DNA of 64,000 bases from Bacteroidota bacterium (lineage in GTDB: Bacteria > Bacteroidota > Bacteroidia > Bacteroidales > VadinHA17): the NCBI GenBank assembly GCA_016718875.1, contig JADKBL010000001.1, forward strand, positions 124,001-188,000, in the 5' to 3' direction. The translations under genes and the position numbers were made by a program. Position 1 is the stretch's first letter. Every line of letters starts with the position of its first letter. This document shows, one piece after another, positions 17,477 to 25,959 of the stretch. The notes under the pieces were generated by a model. It did no database searches. It was given only the letters and a program-made list of their open reading frames with translations, and was not told where the DNA came from.

Positions 17477-18681
17477 TCAGAATGCCGAAACAAAACCGGC
17501 GCTCACTTTTCCAAATGATACAGGTTCCATAACCTGAGTAAATTCAGTAACCAGTCTCACATTACGTCTGATAAGATATCCTGCATGAAGAGTTGCTGAT
17601 GAATAGTCCAGGTCATCCAGATCAGAATTTACTAAGTTGACAAGACCGGTAAGGTACCATTTGCTTCTGTCTCCTGCCGGTGAAAAAATAAGTTCTGCAA
17701 AACCTCCCTGTGTTCCTATATCACTTAGATAATCGCCTGTGTTTGAGTATACTTGAGAGTCCTTTCTCCATAAATACTGCATGTTAAGAACGAACATGTC
17801 ACTGAAATTAAGTGATACATCCGGACCATACATACTCAGATCATTTACAATATCTGGATTAGGCCATGTGGGATCAGGCAATAATTCTTTCCCGCTATAT
17901 CCGAATACTCCGATACTGATATTACTACCGATCGATTGCATTATTCTTCCCATGAAATTCTTGTATTTATCCTTGTCGAAGAGATAACCTTCGTCTGCTT
18001 CGCCAAGACCACATCCATTCAGTACCTGTCCAACAAGAGTTGTCCCGGTTTTAAAACTCTTTTCAAGTATTATTCCCCTGTCATATTTAAGGTCGGCTGT
18101 TGAATTCCCTGGACTGGTTCCATAAATCCTATATGACTCCATCGTATACCTGAGTTCTCCTTTGAATAAAGGATCAGATGCCTGGAATTGTCCGATATAA
18201 AAGTTTATACCTGTTTTAAAAGATCTCTGTACATCAGGAATGCATCCTCAACACCTGCAATTTCACCCCTCTCACTTAAAAGGAAATAAAAATAATATGA
18301 AAGATTCTCTGACAACTCACCTCCTGATAGAATCTTCAAAACGAACGGAGCACTGAAATCTGCTCTTCCCTCATCATTGAAATTATATGAAGCAAACCCA
18401 TCAAGCCGTATTGCGATCGGAACTTCCCTGAAGAGAGATAGCCGGTCATCTCCTGTCTGGAGAAAATATCTTGGAGATTCATATTCCTTAAGTCTGAATC
18501 CCTCACCTGCAAAATCTTCACCGAAAGCCTTTAGCCTGGGCATTGCCGGCGCATGGCAAACCTGGCAGCTGATTGAATATTTTCTTGCAAATGCAGGAAT
18601 TGCTTTGCCTTCCCACCCTGGCATTATAACAAGAATAAATATTATTATTGAACTGATCCTGATGATTAAATTCCTTTTCAT
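17477..18681 (-). pseudogene. Heme-motif outer-membrane beta-barrel protein, split by a one-base frameshift
   Basis: Two frames join into one protein of about 401 residues. The first part has a signal peptide (from ATG 18681), then AFARKYSISCQVCHAP with a single CxxCH heme-binding motif and PRLKAFGEDFAGEGFRL. The second part, in the -1 frame, continues with FYIGQFQASDPLF and amphipathic beta strands ending in VSAGFVSAF, with a C-terminal aromatic residue typical of outer-membrane barrels. The break lies in a T4A4 run at 18214-18221 (plus coordinates): adding one base restores the frame. The local reading T TTA AAA is also a -1 slippery heptamer. The gene starts 28 bases after the pentaheme cytochrome stop, so the two form an operon, possibly for electron transfer across the envelope. 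Confidence 0.75.
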
Positions 18682-18709
18682 GAGTCTGAAGTTTAGGTTA
18701 TTTACTAAA

Positions 18710-20080
18710 TCATGGCAGTATCTTAACACTGGTTGAGTGCTCATTTACTCTCTTTATCTCTGATTCATCCTCGGGAACTTTAAGAAAATCAGCAACTGGT
18801 TTGACAAGCAGCTGATAATTAAGCACTGCCGTAATCTTCATTTCACCAGGAGCAATGTCAAAAGGCAACTTGAATGTGAATTTTTCAACCTTTGTTTCCC
18901 TGGGCCCGATTCGGTAATCGACTCCCAGTTTGGCAGTGTTCCACTGCATTATAGTCATCCTTCCTTCAGGATCAAAATAAGGCATTCTGAAGATCCTGTT
19001 ACCATAAGGAATACCATCACGTTGTACCCCTTTGAAATCAGGCATTTTCAGGGGAACACCCATATCCTGATAAGCAAGGTAATCACCGGAAATTGTATAT
19101 TCTTCGCCTTCAAATCCCTTCTTATCAACATCAAGATGATACTTTTTCCCTTTTGCATCAGTTGCCTCAACATTTAGCCAGGCTATCCTGTCCTCAACCG
19201 ATCCTGTGGGAAATTTATGTCCGGTTTTCTGATTAAAGAGAGCGACTGTAAAAATTATATTCTCACCCGGCTCTGCTTCCCGTATATCCGGTTCAATTCT
19301 TAGCTCAATTGTTCCCCTGACCTTTCCCGGGTCATGTGCTCCATGAAACAGATGAAGCCTGGCATCATCATATGGTTTCGTCATTATTGCATTAAGATAG
19401 GGTCCTCCCTTCGGCATGTGGCAATCCTGACATCTCACTCCCTCCTTAGCATACGGACCTTCCTTCCACTCCAGTTGTGTGCTTTTTACCCATACCCCAA
19501 AAGGATTCTTTTCATTATGACAATTCCCGCAAAACTCAGTCGTTTTATAAAAATCATTTGTCTCGATTTTATGCGCGGGTGATTCCATTGCAGGTTTTCT
19601 CACAGCAAATTTTGTTACTCCTGGTTCTATCAGATAACTGAAATTGAATGGAGGATCAGTTTGAGCTGACTTGATAAGGTGGCACACTTCACATGACACA
19701 GATTCATTCGCCATACTTTTTTCCGATGGTTTTGGTGGTGGTAATGTCCCTCCCATAAATGCAAGCGGAGTGTGGCATCCATTACAGCCATCAACAGGGC
19801 CTTTTAGCTCTGGTTTCACTTCAGAATGAGGAACTGCCAGACCAAAATACTCAATCTCATCCCAGTGATGGGTAAAAGCCTGTGACATCATTGCCTGTGA
19901 CCATTGCTGGTATGTTCCGGGATGGCAAGACCCACACTTTTTTGCAGATTCAAAATCCTTATAAGCATACTTACCTTTGAGGTCTTCTTCAGGTGACATC
20001 CTGATTGTGTATGCAGTAATTACTGTTGCTGAAATTACTGCAACAGTCAGCGTAACAAAAAAACGGGATGAATTCATCAT
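18710..20080 (-). CDS. Pentaheme c-type cytochrome
   Basis: 456 residues with an N-terminal membrane/signal segment (RFFVTLTVAVISATVITAY). Five CxxCH heme-attachment motifs occur in order: CGSCH, CNGCH, CEVCH, CGNCH and CQDCH, all in the first 250 residues, with several extra histidines (AFTHHW, VPHSE, HLFHGAHDP) as possible distal ligands. The C-terminal 200 residues form a beta-sandwich-like domain (RIEPDIREAEPGE, KTGHKFPTGS). The arrangement recalls the cytochrome c554 and related multiheme families. It is a periplasmic electron carrier or reductase of unknown partner. It is transcribed against the carotenoid genes, together with the downstream heme-motif outer-membrane gene. Confidence 0.85.
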   Translation of the reverse strand: MMNSSRFFVTLTVAVISATVITAYTIRMSPEEDLKGKYAYKDFESAKKCGSCHPGTYQQWSQAMMSQAFTHHWDEIEYFGLAVPHSEVKPELKGPVDGCNGCHTPLAFMGGTLPPPKPSEKSMANESVSCEVCHLIKSAQTDPPFNFSYLIEPGVTKFAVRKPAMESPAHKIETNDFYKTTEFCGNCHNEKNPFGVWVKSTQLEWKEGPYAKEGVRCQDCHMPKGGPYLNAIMTKPYDDARLHLFHGAHDPGKVRGTIELRIEPDIREAEPGENIIFTVALFNQKTGHKFPTGSVEDRIAWLNVEATDAKGKKYHLDVDKKGFEGEEYTISGDYLAYQDMGVPLKMPDFKGVQRDGIPYGNRIFRMPYFDPEGRMTIMQWNTAKLGVDYRIGPRETKVEKFTFKLPFDIAPGEMKITAVLNYQLLVKPVADFLKVPEDESEIKRVNEHSTSVKILP

Positions 20081-20308
20081 GATCAGGTATTTTTATAAAT
20101 CATCATAAAAGATACTAAAATTCCTGATTCTTCAGCTACTAATTATAAAAGAATAATAAGGAATGACTATCTTTACAACCGGTTACTGTTTTAGGGACTA
20201 AACTCAGATAAAGGTTCTCTTACCGGACCTGTATTAGTTTTTAATAAATATTCCCGGCTGAACAAAAAAGGGTTATTTCTGTTTTTCCGGTTATGATAGA
20301 GAAGCAAT

Positions 20309-21148
20309 ATGCAGGAACTGTATGACGATATATCATTCCGTACAAGCAAGTTGATTACAAGTTCTTACAGCACATCGTTTTCCAGTGCAGTAAGCTTTCT
20401 AGATGACGATATTCAAAATGCCATTTACAGTATATACGGATTTGTAAGGCTTGCCGATGAAATAGTTGATTCATTTCATGAATTTAATAAACAATTATTG
20501 CTTCAGAATTTTGAGCGAGATTATTATGATGCACTTGAAAACGGGATAAGCCTAAATCCGGCACTTAATTCATTTCAACAAACAGTACTGAAATACAATA
20601 TTACTGACGATCTTATTCAGTCATTTCTCAATAGTATGAAAACTGATCTCTCAAAGTCAGATCATAATTCAAAAAGTGAAACGGATGAATACATCTACGG
20701 ATCAGCAGAGGTTGTCGGATTAATGTGCCTTAAAGTATTTGTCAACGGGGAGGAGACTCTCTATAATGAACTGAAGGAACCGGCCCGAAGACTTGGTGCT
20801 GCCTTCCAGAAAGTGAACTTTCTGAGGGACATAAAAAATGATATTCAGAATCTGAACCGTAAATATTTCCATAATACTATAAACCGGCAATTTGATGAGA
20901 CCGTTAAGGAAGAGATTGTAAATGATATAATTGCTGATTTTGAATTTTCATTAACCGGACTAAGAAAACTTCCGCAAAACTCAAAGCGTGGGGTTCTTAT
21001 TGCATATTATTATTACCTGAATCTGCTTAAAAAAATACGCAAAACACCTGCGAGTAAGTTGCTTGAAAAACGTATCCGGGTGAAAGATTCTGTTAAATTA
21101 CTTATTCTGTTCAAAGCGATTATTGTTACTAAACTTAACCTGATTTGA
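20309..21148 (+). CDS. crtB: Phytoene synthase
   Basis: 279 residues. The two prenyl-diphosphate-binding motifs are DEIVD (residues 50-54) and DIKND (173-177), with YGSAEVVGLMCL between them and RKYFH after, all typical of bacterial CrtB. It condenses two geranylgeranyl diphosphates to phytoene. It opens the main carotenoid operon: idi follows after 11 bases, then crtZ, crtYcd, a cruF-like gene, acyltransferase, GT2, TPR and a desaturase. The 228-base region upstream, divergent to the cytochrome gene, should hold the operon promoter, but I find no clear TAnnTTTG box in it. Confidence 0.92.
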   Translation: MQELYDDISFRTSKLITSSYSTSFSSAVSFLDDDIQNAIYSIYGFVRLADEIVDSFHEFNKQLLLQNFERDYYDALENGISLNPALNSFQQTVLKYNITDDLIQSFLNSMKTDLSKSDHNSKSETDEYIYGSAEVVGLMCLKVFVNGEETLYNELKEPARRLGAAFQKVNFLRDIKNDIQNLNRKYFHNTINRQFDETVKEEIVNDIIADFEFSLTGLRKLPQNSKRGVLIAYYYYLNLLKKIRKTPASKLLEKRIRVKDSVKLLILFKAIIVTKLNLI

Positions 21149-21159
21149 ACTGGGAAAAT

Positions 21160-21696
21160 ATGGAAGAAACAAAGGTTATACTTGTTGATGAAAATGATAT
21201 CCAGACTGGCATTGCCGGAAAGCTTGAAGCTCATGAAAAAGCTCTTCTGCACAGAGCTGTTTCTGTATTCATTATCAACTCAAAGGGGGAATGGATTTTA
21301 CAGAGAAGGGCATTTGACAAATATCACTCAAATGGCCTTTGGACAAATACCTGTTGCACTCATCCCCATCCTGGGGAATCAGTATTTGATGCAGCAAAAC
21401 GCAGACTAAAGGAGGAGATGGGAATTGTTTGTAATGTAACGTGGCTGTTTTCGTTCATTTATAAGGAAAAACTTGACAATGAACTTACTGAACATGAACT
21501 GGATCATGTTTTTCTCGGAATTACAGATAGTGATCCAATGATTAATACTGCGGAAGTTGAGGAATGGGAAAGGATTTCTTTTACGGATATTCAGAATGAC
21601 TTAAAGCAGAATCCCGACAGGTATACTTACTGGTTCAGGGAGATTTATGAAAAGGTAAATAAGTATATTACTAAAATTCAAAACGATCAGAAATGA
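21160..21696 (+). CDS. idi: Isopentenyl-diphosphate delta-isomerase, type 1
   Basis: 178 residues from the ATG at 21160; an upstream in-frame TTG at 21145 would overlap crtB and is not favoured. The Nudix-like fold shows the type 1 IDI pattern: HRAVSVFII, ILQRRAFDKYHSNGLW, then NTCCTHPHPGE (catalytic cysteine at about residue 65-66) and AAKRRLKEEMGI. The second acidic site is in ELTEHELDHVF. It interconverts IPP and DMAPP to supply precursor for GGPP and thus phytoene. It overlaps crtZ by 4 bases, a sign of translational coupling. Confidence 0.93.
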   Translation: MEETKVILVDENDIQTGIAGKLEAHEKALLHRAVSVFIINSKGEWILQRRAFDKYHSNGLWTNTCCTHPHPGESVFDAAKRRLKEEMGIVCNVTWLFSFIYKEKLDNELTEHELDHVFLGITDSDPMINTAEVEEWERISFTDIQNDLKQNPDRYTYWFREIYEKVNKYITKIQNDQK

Positions 21697-22136
21697 CAGC
21701 AATATTAGTTATCGTTTCCTTCCTCTTTATGGAATTCGTTGCATGGTCGAATCATAAATATATAATGCATGGTTTTATGTGGAAATTTCATAAGGACCAC
21801 CACGTAAGTACAACCACAGGTATTAAAACTATTTTCGAAAAGAATGATATTTTCTTTCTTATCTATGCTGTTCCTGCAATTATTCTGATAATAACGGGAC
21901 TTATGCTGGGATCAGCATATCCGGTAGCCATCGGAGCGGGAATAACACTTTACGGATTCACCTACTTTATGATCCATGATGTCATTTATCATCAACGATT
22001 ACCTCTCTTTACCAACTCCCGAAATCCTTACATTGTTGCCATAAAGAGGGCGCATGATGCTCATCACAGGCCTTCGAATACAAACGATTTCAACAACTTC
22101 GGATTGCTTGTCTTTTCAACAAAGTACTTTAAATAA
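21693..22136 (+). CDS. crtZ: Beta-carotene 3-hydroxylase
   Basis: 147 residues with three or four transmembrane helices. The histidine clusters of the CrtZ/fatty-acid-hydroxylase superfamily are all present: HKYIMHG, HKDHH, HDVIYHQR and HDAHH, which bind the di-iron site. CrtZ adds a hydroxyl at C3 of the beta-ionone ring using O2, so the pigment path needs at least microaerobic conditions. It overlaps idi by 4 bases and is 6 bases before the lycopene cyclase gene. Confidence 0.9.
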   Translation: MTAILVIVSFLFMEFVAWSNHKYIMHGFMWKFHKDHHVSTTTGIKTIFEKNDIFFLIYAVPAIILIITGLMLGSAYPVAIGAGITLYGFTYFMIHDVIYHQRLPLFTNSRNPYIVAIKRAHDAHHRPSNTNDFNNFGLLVFSTKYFK

Positions 22137-22142
22137 TCAGGC

Positions 22143-22832
22143 ATGTCTTTATACCTGATTATAGAGCTGACTTCACTAAGCGTGCCTTTTATCTTAAGCT
22201 TTGATAAAAAGGTTGCCTTTTACAAACACTGGAAGTTTCTGTTACCTGCAATTTTAATTTCTGCATTATTCTTTATCTCAGTTGATATATGGTTTACAGA
22301 AATGGGTGTCTGGGGCTTTAACCCGAAGTACCATTCATCAATCATGTTTGCCGGACTTCCCCTTGAAGAGATCCTGTTTTTTATTATTATTCCCTACTGC
22401 AGTATTTTTATTCACTATGTTTTCATGGAATATTTCCCTGAAACATATCTGAAGTACAAATCTACCCTCTATACTTCATTCCTTCTGATTTTTATCCTGC
22501 TTATTATTACAATATTCAATTTAAATAAGACATATACAGCATTTTACTCTGCATTTTCTATAGTTATTATCATATTAACTATGTGGTTCAGACCCGCGAT
22601 ACTAAGCCGCTTTTATCTCTCTTTCCTGATAATCCTTGTTCCGTTTTTTATTGTCAATGGTATACTTACAGGTAGTTTTATTGAAGATGAGGTGGTCTGG
22701 TACAATGCCAATGAAATAACAGGATTCCGTATTTTTACAGTGCCTGCAGAAGATCTGGTTTATGGATTTTCAATGATCCTGTTGAGTCTTCTAATAATGA
22801 ACATCTTCAGAAAATCTCCTGAAAAAGCTTAA
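22143..22832 (+). CDS. Lycopene beta-cyclase, CrtYcd type (fused heterodimer form)
   Basis: 229 residues with about seven transmembrane helices in two homologous halves. The acidic motifs of the CrtYc/CrtYd family are PLEE (residues 73-76) in the first half and PAEDLVYGF (from about 201) in the second; actinobacterial versions are split into two subunits, whereas Bacteroidota and archaea carry fused forms like this. It cyclises the psi-ends of lycopene to beta-ionone rings. Given a CruF-like hydratase next to it, mono-cyclisation to gamma-carotene is expected, although the sequence alone does not show whether one or both ends are cyclised. Confidence 0.88.
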   Translation: MSLYLIIELTSLSVPFILSFDKKVAFYKHWKFLLPAILISALFFISVDIWFTEMGVWGFNPKYHSSIMFAGLPLEEILFFIIIPYCSIFIHYVFMEYFPETYLKYKSTLYTSFLLIFILLIITIFNLNKTYTAFYSAFSIVIIILTMWFRPAILSRFYLSFLIILVPFFIVNGILTGSFIEDEVVWYNANEITGFRIFTVPAEDLVYGFSMILLSLLIMNIFRKSPEKA

Positions 22833-22841
22833 AGCTAAAAA

Positions 22842-23519
22842 ATGAAGCAGAAAATATTGGATCTCCGGGAGTCAGTTGTCAGTAAGGAATTCAGGATCAG
22901 AATTTTCCTGGTAATTTTTTTTATTGTCGGCATTGCAGGCTTTTCTATACCCTTATTCCGGGAACTGTTTTTAAATCTAACCCCTTTTGCTATCCTCTTA
23001 AGTATCTTCTTCCTGATAATTTTCCATGAACCTGAGCCAGACAGAAAAACATTAAACGCCTTTGCAATTATTCTTGTTGTAACATGGGGAATTGAGGCGA
23101 TAGGTGTTGCCACAGGAGCTGTATTCGGATCCTACAATTATGGTTCCGGACTGGGATTAAAGTTACTTGATACCCCTCTCCTGATTGGACTCAACTGGCT
23201 TTTCCTGATATATGTAACCTCCTGCATTACTGACCGTATTCCGGTTAGCCGGGTAACCAGGATTATCATTGCTTCACTGTTAATGGTACTTTATGACTTT
23301 ATTATGGAAAATGTGGCCATGGACCTTGACATGTGGAGTTTTAAAGGAGGTATGCCACCTGTAAGAAATTATATAGCCTGGTTTGTAATTGCATTAATAA
23401 TACATGCAGCCATCAAGCTGACCGGAATAACTTTCCGGAACAGAATCGCTCCATTCATTTTTGTACTGCAGTCCTTGTTTTTCATTGTACTGATTTCCCT
23501 TTTTAAATTATCAGAATGA
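22842..23519 (+). CDS. CruF-like carotenoid 1',2'-hydratase family protein (DUF422)
   Basis: 225 residues with six or seven transmembrane helices. GIEAIGVATGAVFGSYNYG and the later LYDFIMENVAMDLDMWSF are the conserved polar segments of the DUF422/carotenoid biosynthesis protein family that includes CruF (gamma-carotene 1'-hydratase) and bisanhydrobacterioruberin hydratase. The aspartate and glutamate residues in VLYDFIMEN are good candidates for acid catalysis of water addition to the psi-end. In this operon it would make 1'-hydroxy-gamma-carotene, the acceptor for the glycosyltransferase and acyltransferase downstream. It overlaps the acyltransferase gene by 4 bases. Confidence 0.82.
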   Translation: MKQKILDLRESVVSKEFRIRIFLVIFFIVGIAGFSIPLFRELFLNLTPFAILLSIFFLIIFHEPEPDRKTLNAFAIILVVTWGIEAIGVATGAVFGSYNYGSGLGLKLLDTPLLIGLNWLFLIYVTSCITDRIPVSRVTRIIIASLLMVLYDFIMENVAMDLDMWSFKGGMPPVRNYIAWFVIALIIHAAIKLTGITFRNRIAPFIFVLQSLFFIVLISLFKLSE

Positions 23520-24145
23520 TCCTCAAAGCAAAGCATCACCCTCTGATTTATCCGTTCTTTAAAGGATATTCCCTTTGGAAGATCAGTAATCACTTCCATA
23601 AAGTGAAAATTATAGGTGACCTTACTGAAAAAAATCTGCCCGTTCTGATAATTTCAAATCATCTGAGCTGGTGGGATGGATTCTGGGTTATGTATCTTAA
23701 CCTGAAAGTCTTCCGTCGCAAATTCTGGTTTATGATGCTCGAAGAACAACTTAAAAAGCATATGTTCTTCAATTATACAGGAGGATTTTCAATAAAGAAA
23801 GGATCCAGAAGCATAATTGAAACTCTTGATTATACTGTTGGACTGCTTAAGAACAGGGAGAACCTTGTATTGATCTTTCCACAGGGAGAGATCCAGTCAA
23901 TCCAGACCCGGAATATAAAATTTGAGAAAGGTATCGATCATATTATCAGCAATGTAAAAGAAGATATTCAGGTCATTTTTCTTGTCAATATGGTGGAGTA
24001 TTTTTCAAATCCGAAACCAACTCTTTATATGCATGTCTGTGAATTCCTCATCCCGGATAAAGGGATCACAGATACCGAAAAAGCTTACCGTCTATTCCAC
24101 GATAAAGTCATAGCTGAATATGCTGATAAAAAAGAACCGGAATGA
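23516..24145 (+). CDS. PlsC-type acyltransferase (CruD-like by context)
   Basis: 209 residues. The lysophospholipid acyltransferase motifs are NHLSWWDGF (H49-x4-D54) and FPQGE (121-125), which form the active site and the phosphate or substrate pocket. It overlaps both neighbours by 4 bases (cruF-like upstream, GT2 downstream), so it is translated with them. By position it may acylate a carotenoid glycoside, as CruD does in green sulfur bacteria, rather than phospholipid. This role is inferred from context only; generic PlsC homologues have the same motifs. Confidence 0.78.
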   Translation: MILKAKHHPLIYPFFKGYSLWKISNHFHKVKIIGDLTEKNLPVLIISNHLSWWDGFWVMYLNLKVFRRKFWFMMLEEQLKKHMFFNYTGGFSIKKGSRSIIETLDYTVGLLKNRENLVLIFPQGEIQSIQTRNIKFEKGIDHIISNVKEDIQVIFLVNMVEYFSNPKPTLYMHVCEFLIPDKGITDTEKAYRLFHDKVIAEYADKKEPE

Positions 24146-25233
24146 TATACATAGCAATTTTTATTCTGGTATTCACATTAATTCAACTGCTGGTTGCCCT
24201 TACCAATCTGCTGACAAAAACACATTTACCATCAACAGGAAAAAATTCAGACCTGCTTGTCTCGGTTCTTATACCTGCCCGGAATGAAGAAAAGAACATT
24301 GGGAATATACTTGAAGACATTATATCTCAGAATTACAACAATATAGAAGTGATTATCTTTAATGATAATTCAGATGATCTGACTGCAGAAATTGTAACAA
24401 AATATACAATTTCAGATAGCAGATTCAAACTGATAAACTCAGAAAAGCTTCCGGAGGGATGGTCAGGCAAGAACCATGCCTGTCATACTATGGCAGCCTG
24501 TGCCAAAGGTCAGTATCTTCTTTTTCTGGATGCCGATGTAAGGATTGGAAATGATCTGATAGGAGATGCAGTTCAATACGCGGAAAAAAGAAAAACAGGA
24601 CTTATCTCAATCTTCCCGGAACAGATTATTGAATCATTTGGTGAGGAAATCACTGTGCCGAATATGAACTATATCCTTTTGTCTCTTCTTCCGCTTCCCC
24701 TGGTAAGGCTTTCGTCCTTCCCTTCTCTGGCGGCAGCAAACGGACAGTTCATGTTTTTCAATGCTGAAATCTACAGAAATCTTAAACCTCATGAAATAAT
24801 GAAGGCCAGCAAGGTTGAGGATATTGAAATCTCAAGATATCTCAAAAAGAATAAAATCAGTGTTGCCTGCCTTCTGGGCGATAGTAGGATCAGATGCAGA
24901 ATGTATTCCGGTTTTTCAGATTCTGTTAACGGCTTCTCAAAGAACGTTGTTGCATTTTTTGGAAATTCATTTCTCCTGGCAGTTCTTTTCTGGCTAATAA
25001 CATCATTTGGATTCCTGGCAGTAATGATGGCTATGTCCGGACTGGTTTTAATTGCCTACCTTGTGTTATACCTCACAACAAGGGTACTCATTTCAATAGC
25101 TTCACATCAGAATGTATTGAAAAACCTGCTTTACATGTTACCTTTGCAGCTCTCTATGGGATTATTCATCCGGAAAGCATTTATAAACAGATATTTTGGA
25201 AAATTTGAATGGAAAGGAAGAAGTTTAAACTGA
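24142..25233 (+). CDS. GT2 glycosyltransferase (CruC/CrtQ-like by motif and context)
   Basis: 363 residues: one N-terminal membrane helix, a GT-A catalytic domain, and two or three C-terminal helices. SVLIPARNEEKNI and FNDNSDD are the nucleotide-binding strands, DAD (130-132) is the metal-binding DxD motif, and KVEDIEISRYL holds the acceptor-site ED. The segment LPEGWSGKNHAC is characteristic of the CrtQ/CruC class of GT2 enzymes that glycosylate carotenoids. It likely transfers a hexose to the 1'-hydroxyl made by the CruF-like protein. It overlaps the acyltransferase gene by 4 bases and the TPR gene by 25. Confidence 0.8.
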   Translation: MIYIAIFILVFTLIQLLVALTNLLTKTHLPSTGKNSDLLVSVLIPARNEEKNIGNILEDIISQNYNNIEVIIFNDNSDDLTAEIVTKYTISDSRFKLINSEKLPEGWSGKNHACHTMAACAKGQYLLFLDADVRIGNDLIGDAVQYAEKRKTGLISIFPEQIIESFGEEITVPNMNYILLSLLPLPLVRLSSFPSLAAANGQFMFFNAEIYRNLKPHEIMKASKVEDIEISRYLKKNKISVACLLGDSRIRCRMYSGFSDSVNGFSKNVVAFFGNSFLLAVLFWLITSFGFLAVMMAMSGLVLIAYLVLYLTTRVLISIASHQNVLKNLLYMLPLQLSMGLFIRKAFINRYFGKFEWKGRSLN

Positions 25234-25949
25234 TATTGTTCATATTGTTTCTTTGCACCTGGCAACTAAAGGCTGATTATAAGTCCGAGGTATACTTTGC
25301 CTATGTAAATAACAGGATGGATCAATGGAAAAGTGTAATAGACAGGATGGAAGCTTTAAAAGGAAAATCCGATGAAGTTACTCTTGAACTGATCAATTAT
25401 CAATATGGATATATCGGTTATTGTCTGGGGTTTAAAAAGGAAGATGAAGCAAAAAAATACTTTGATCTGGCTAACAGGAATATTGAAACACTTGAAAAAA
25501 AAGGTTACAAATTATCTGTACTGAATGCTTACAAATCGGCATTTTACGGGTTCAGGATCTCATTCAATAAATTTTCAGCACCATTTAATGGCCCGAAAAG
25601 TCTTGATCATGCAAAAAAAGCCCTTGAACAGGACAGCGAAAACTACCTGGCCTATGTGCAATACGGTAATGCAGAGTTTTATATGCCTGCAGCTTTCGGT
25701 GGATCAAAGAAAGTGGCTCTGGATTATTTTCTTAAGGCTAAGGCTATTCTTGAAAAAAATCCGGGAGATACAAAGGGAAACTGGAATTATCTGAGTATCA
25801 TAACCCTTATAGCTCAGGCCCATACTGAACTTGGTGATTATGGTTCAGCCAGGTCGGTTTATGAAGGCATTCTAAAAATGGAACCAGGATTTACTTATGT
25901 GAGGGATGAACTCTATCCTGACCTTAAGAAAAAAATGGATAAGAAATAA
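25209..25949 (+). CDS. Exported TPR-like protein in the carotenoid operon
   Basis: 246 residues. A short signal peptide (FKLILFILFLCTWQLKA) is followed by helical repeats of TPR type, including HAKKALEQDSENYLAYVQYG, ALDYFLKAKAILEKNPGD and AHTELGDYGSARSVYEG. The PAAFGGSKKVALDYF segment resembles TRAP-associated TatT-like TPR proteins. I know no characterised carotenoid enzyme of this type. Its start lies 25 bases inside the GT2 gene, and its stop is 10 bases before the desaturase start, so it is locked into the operon. It may be a periplasmic scaffold for pigment handling, but no function is shown. Confidence 0.65.
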   Translation: MERKKFKLILFILFLCTWQLKADYKSEVYFAYVNNRMDQWKSVIDRMEALKGKSDEVTLELINYQYGYIGYCLGFKKEDEAKKYFDLANRNIETLEKKGYKLSVLNAYKSAFYGFRISFNKFSAPFNGPKSLDHAKKALEQDSENYLAYVQYGNAEFYMPAAFGGSKKVALDYFLKAKAILEKNPGDTKGNWNYLSIITLIAQAHTELGDYGSARSVYEGILKMEPGFTYVRDELYPDLKKKMDKK

Positions 25950-25959
25950 ATATAATCCA

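Noticed and set aside
18377..18736. 119-residue plus-strand frame
   Set aside because: It is antisense to the heme-motif outer-membrane gene and the cytochrome end, which have clear family features.
20081..20308. Light-responsive operator upstream of crtB
   Set aside because: The 228-base region was read for inverted repeats and TAnnTTTG boxes, and nothing clear enough to support a site was found.
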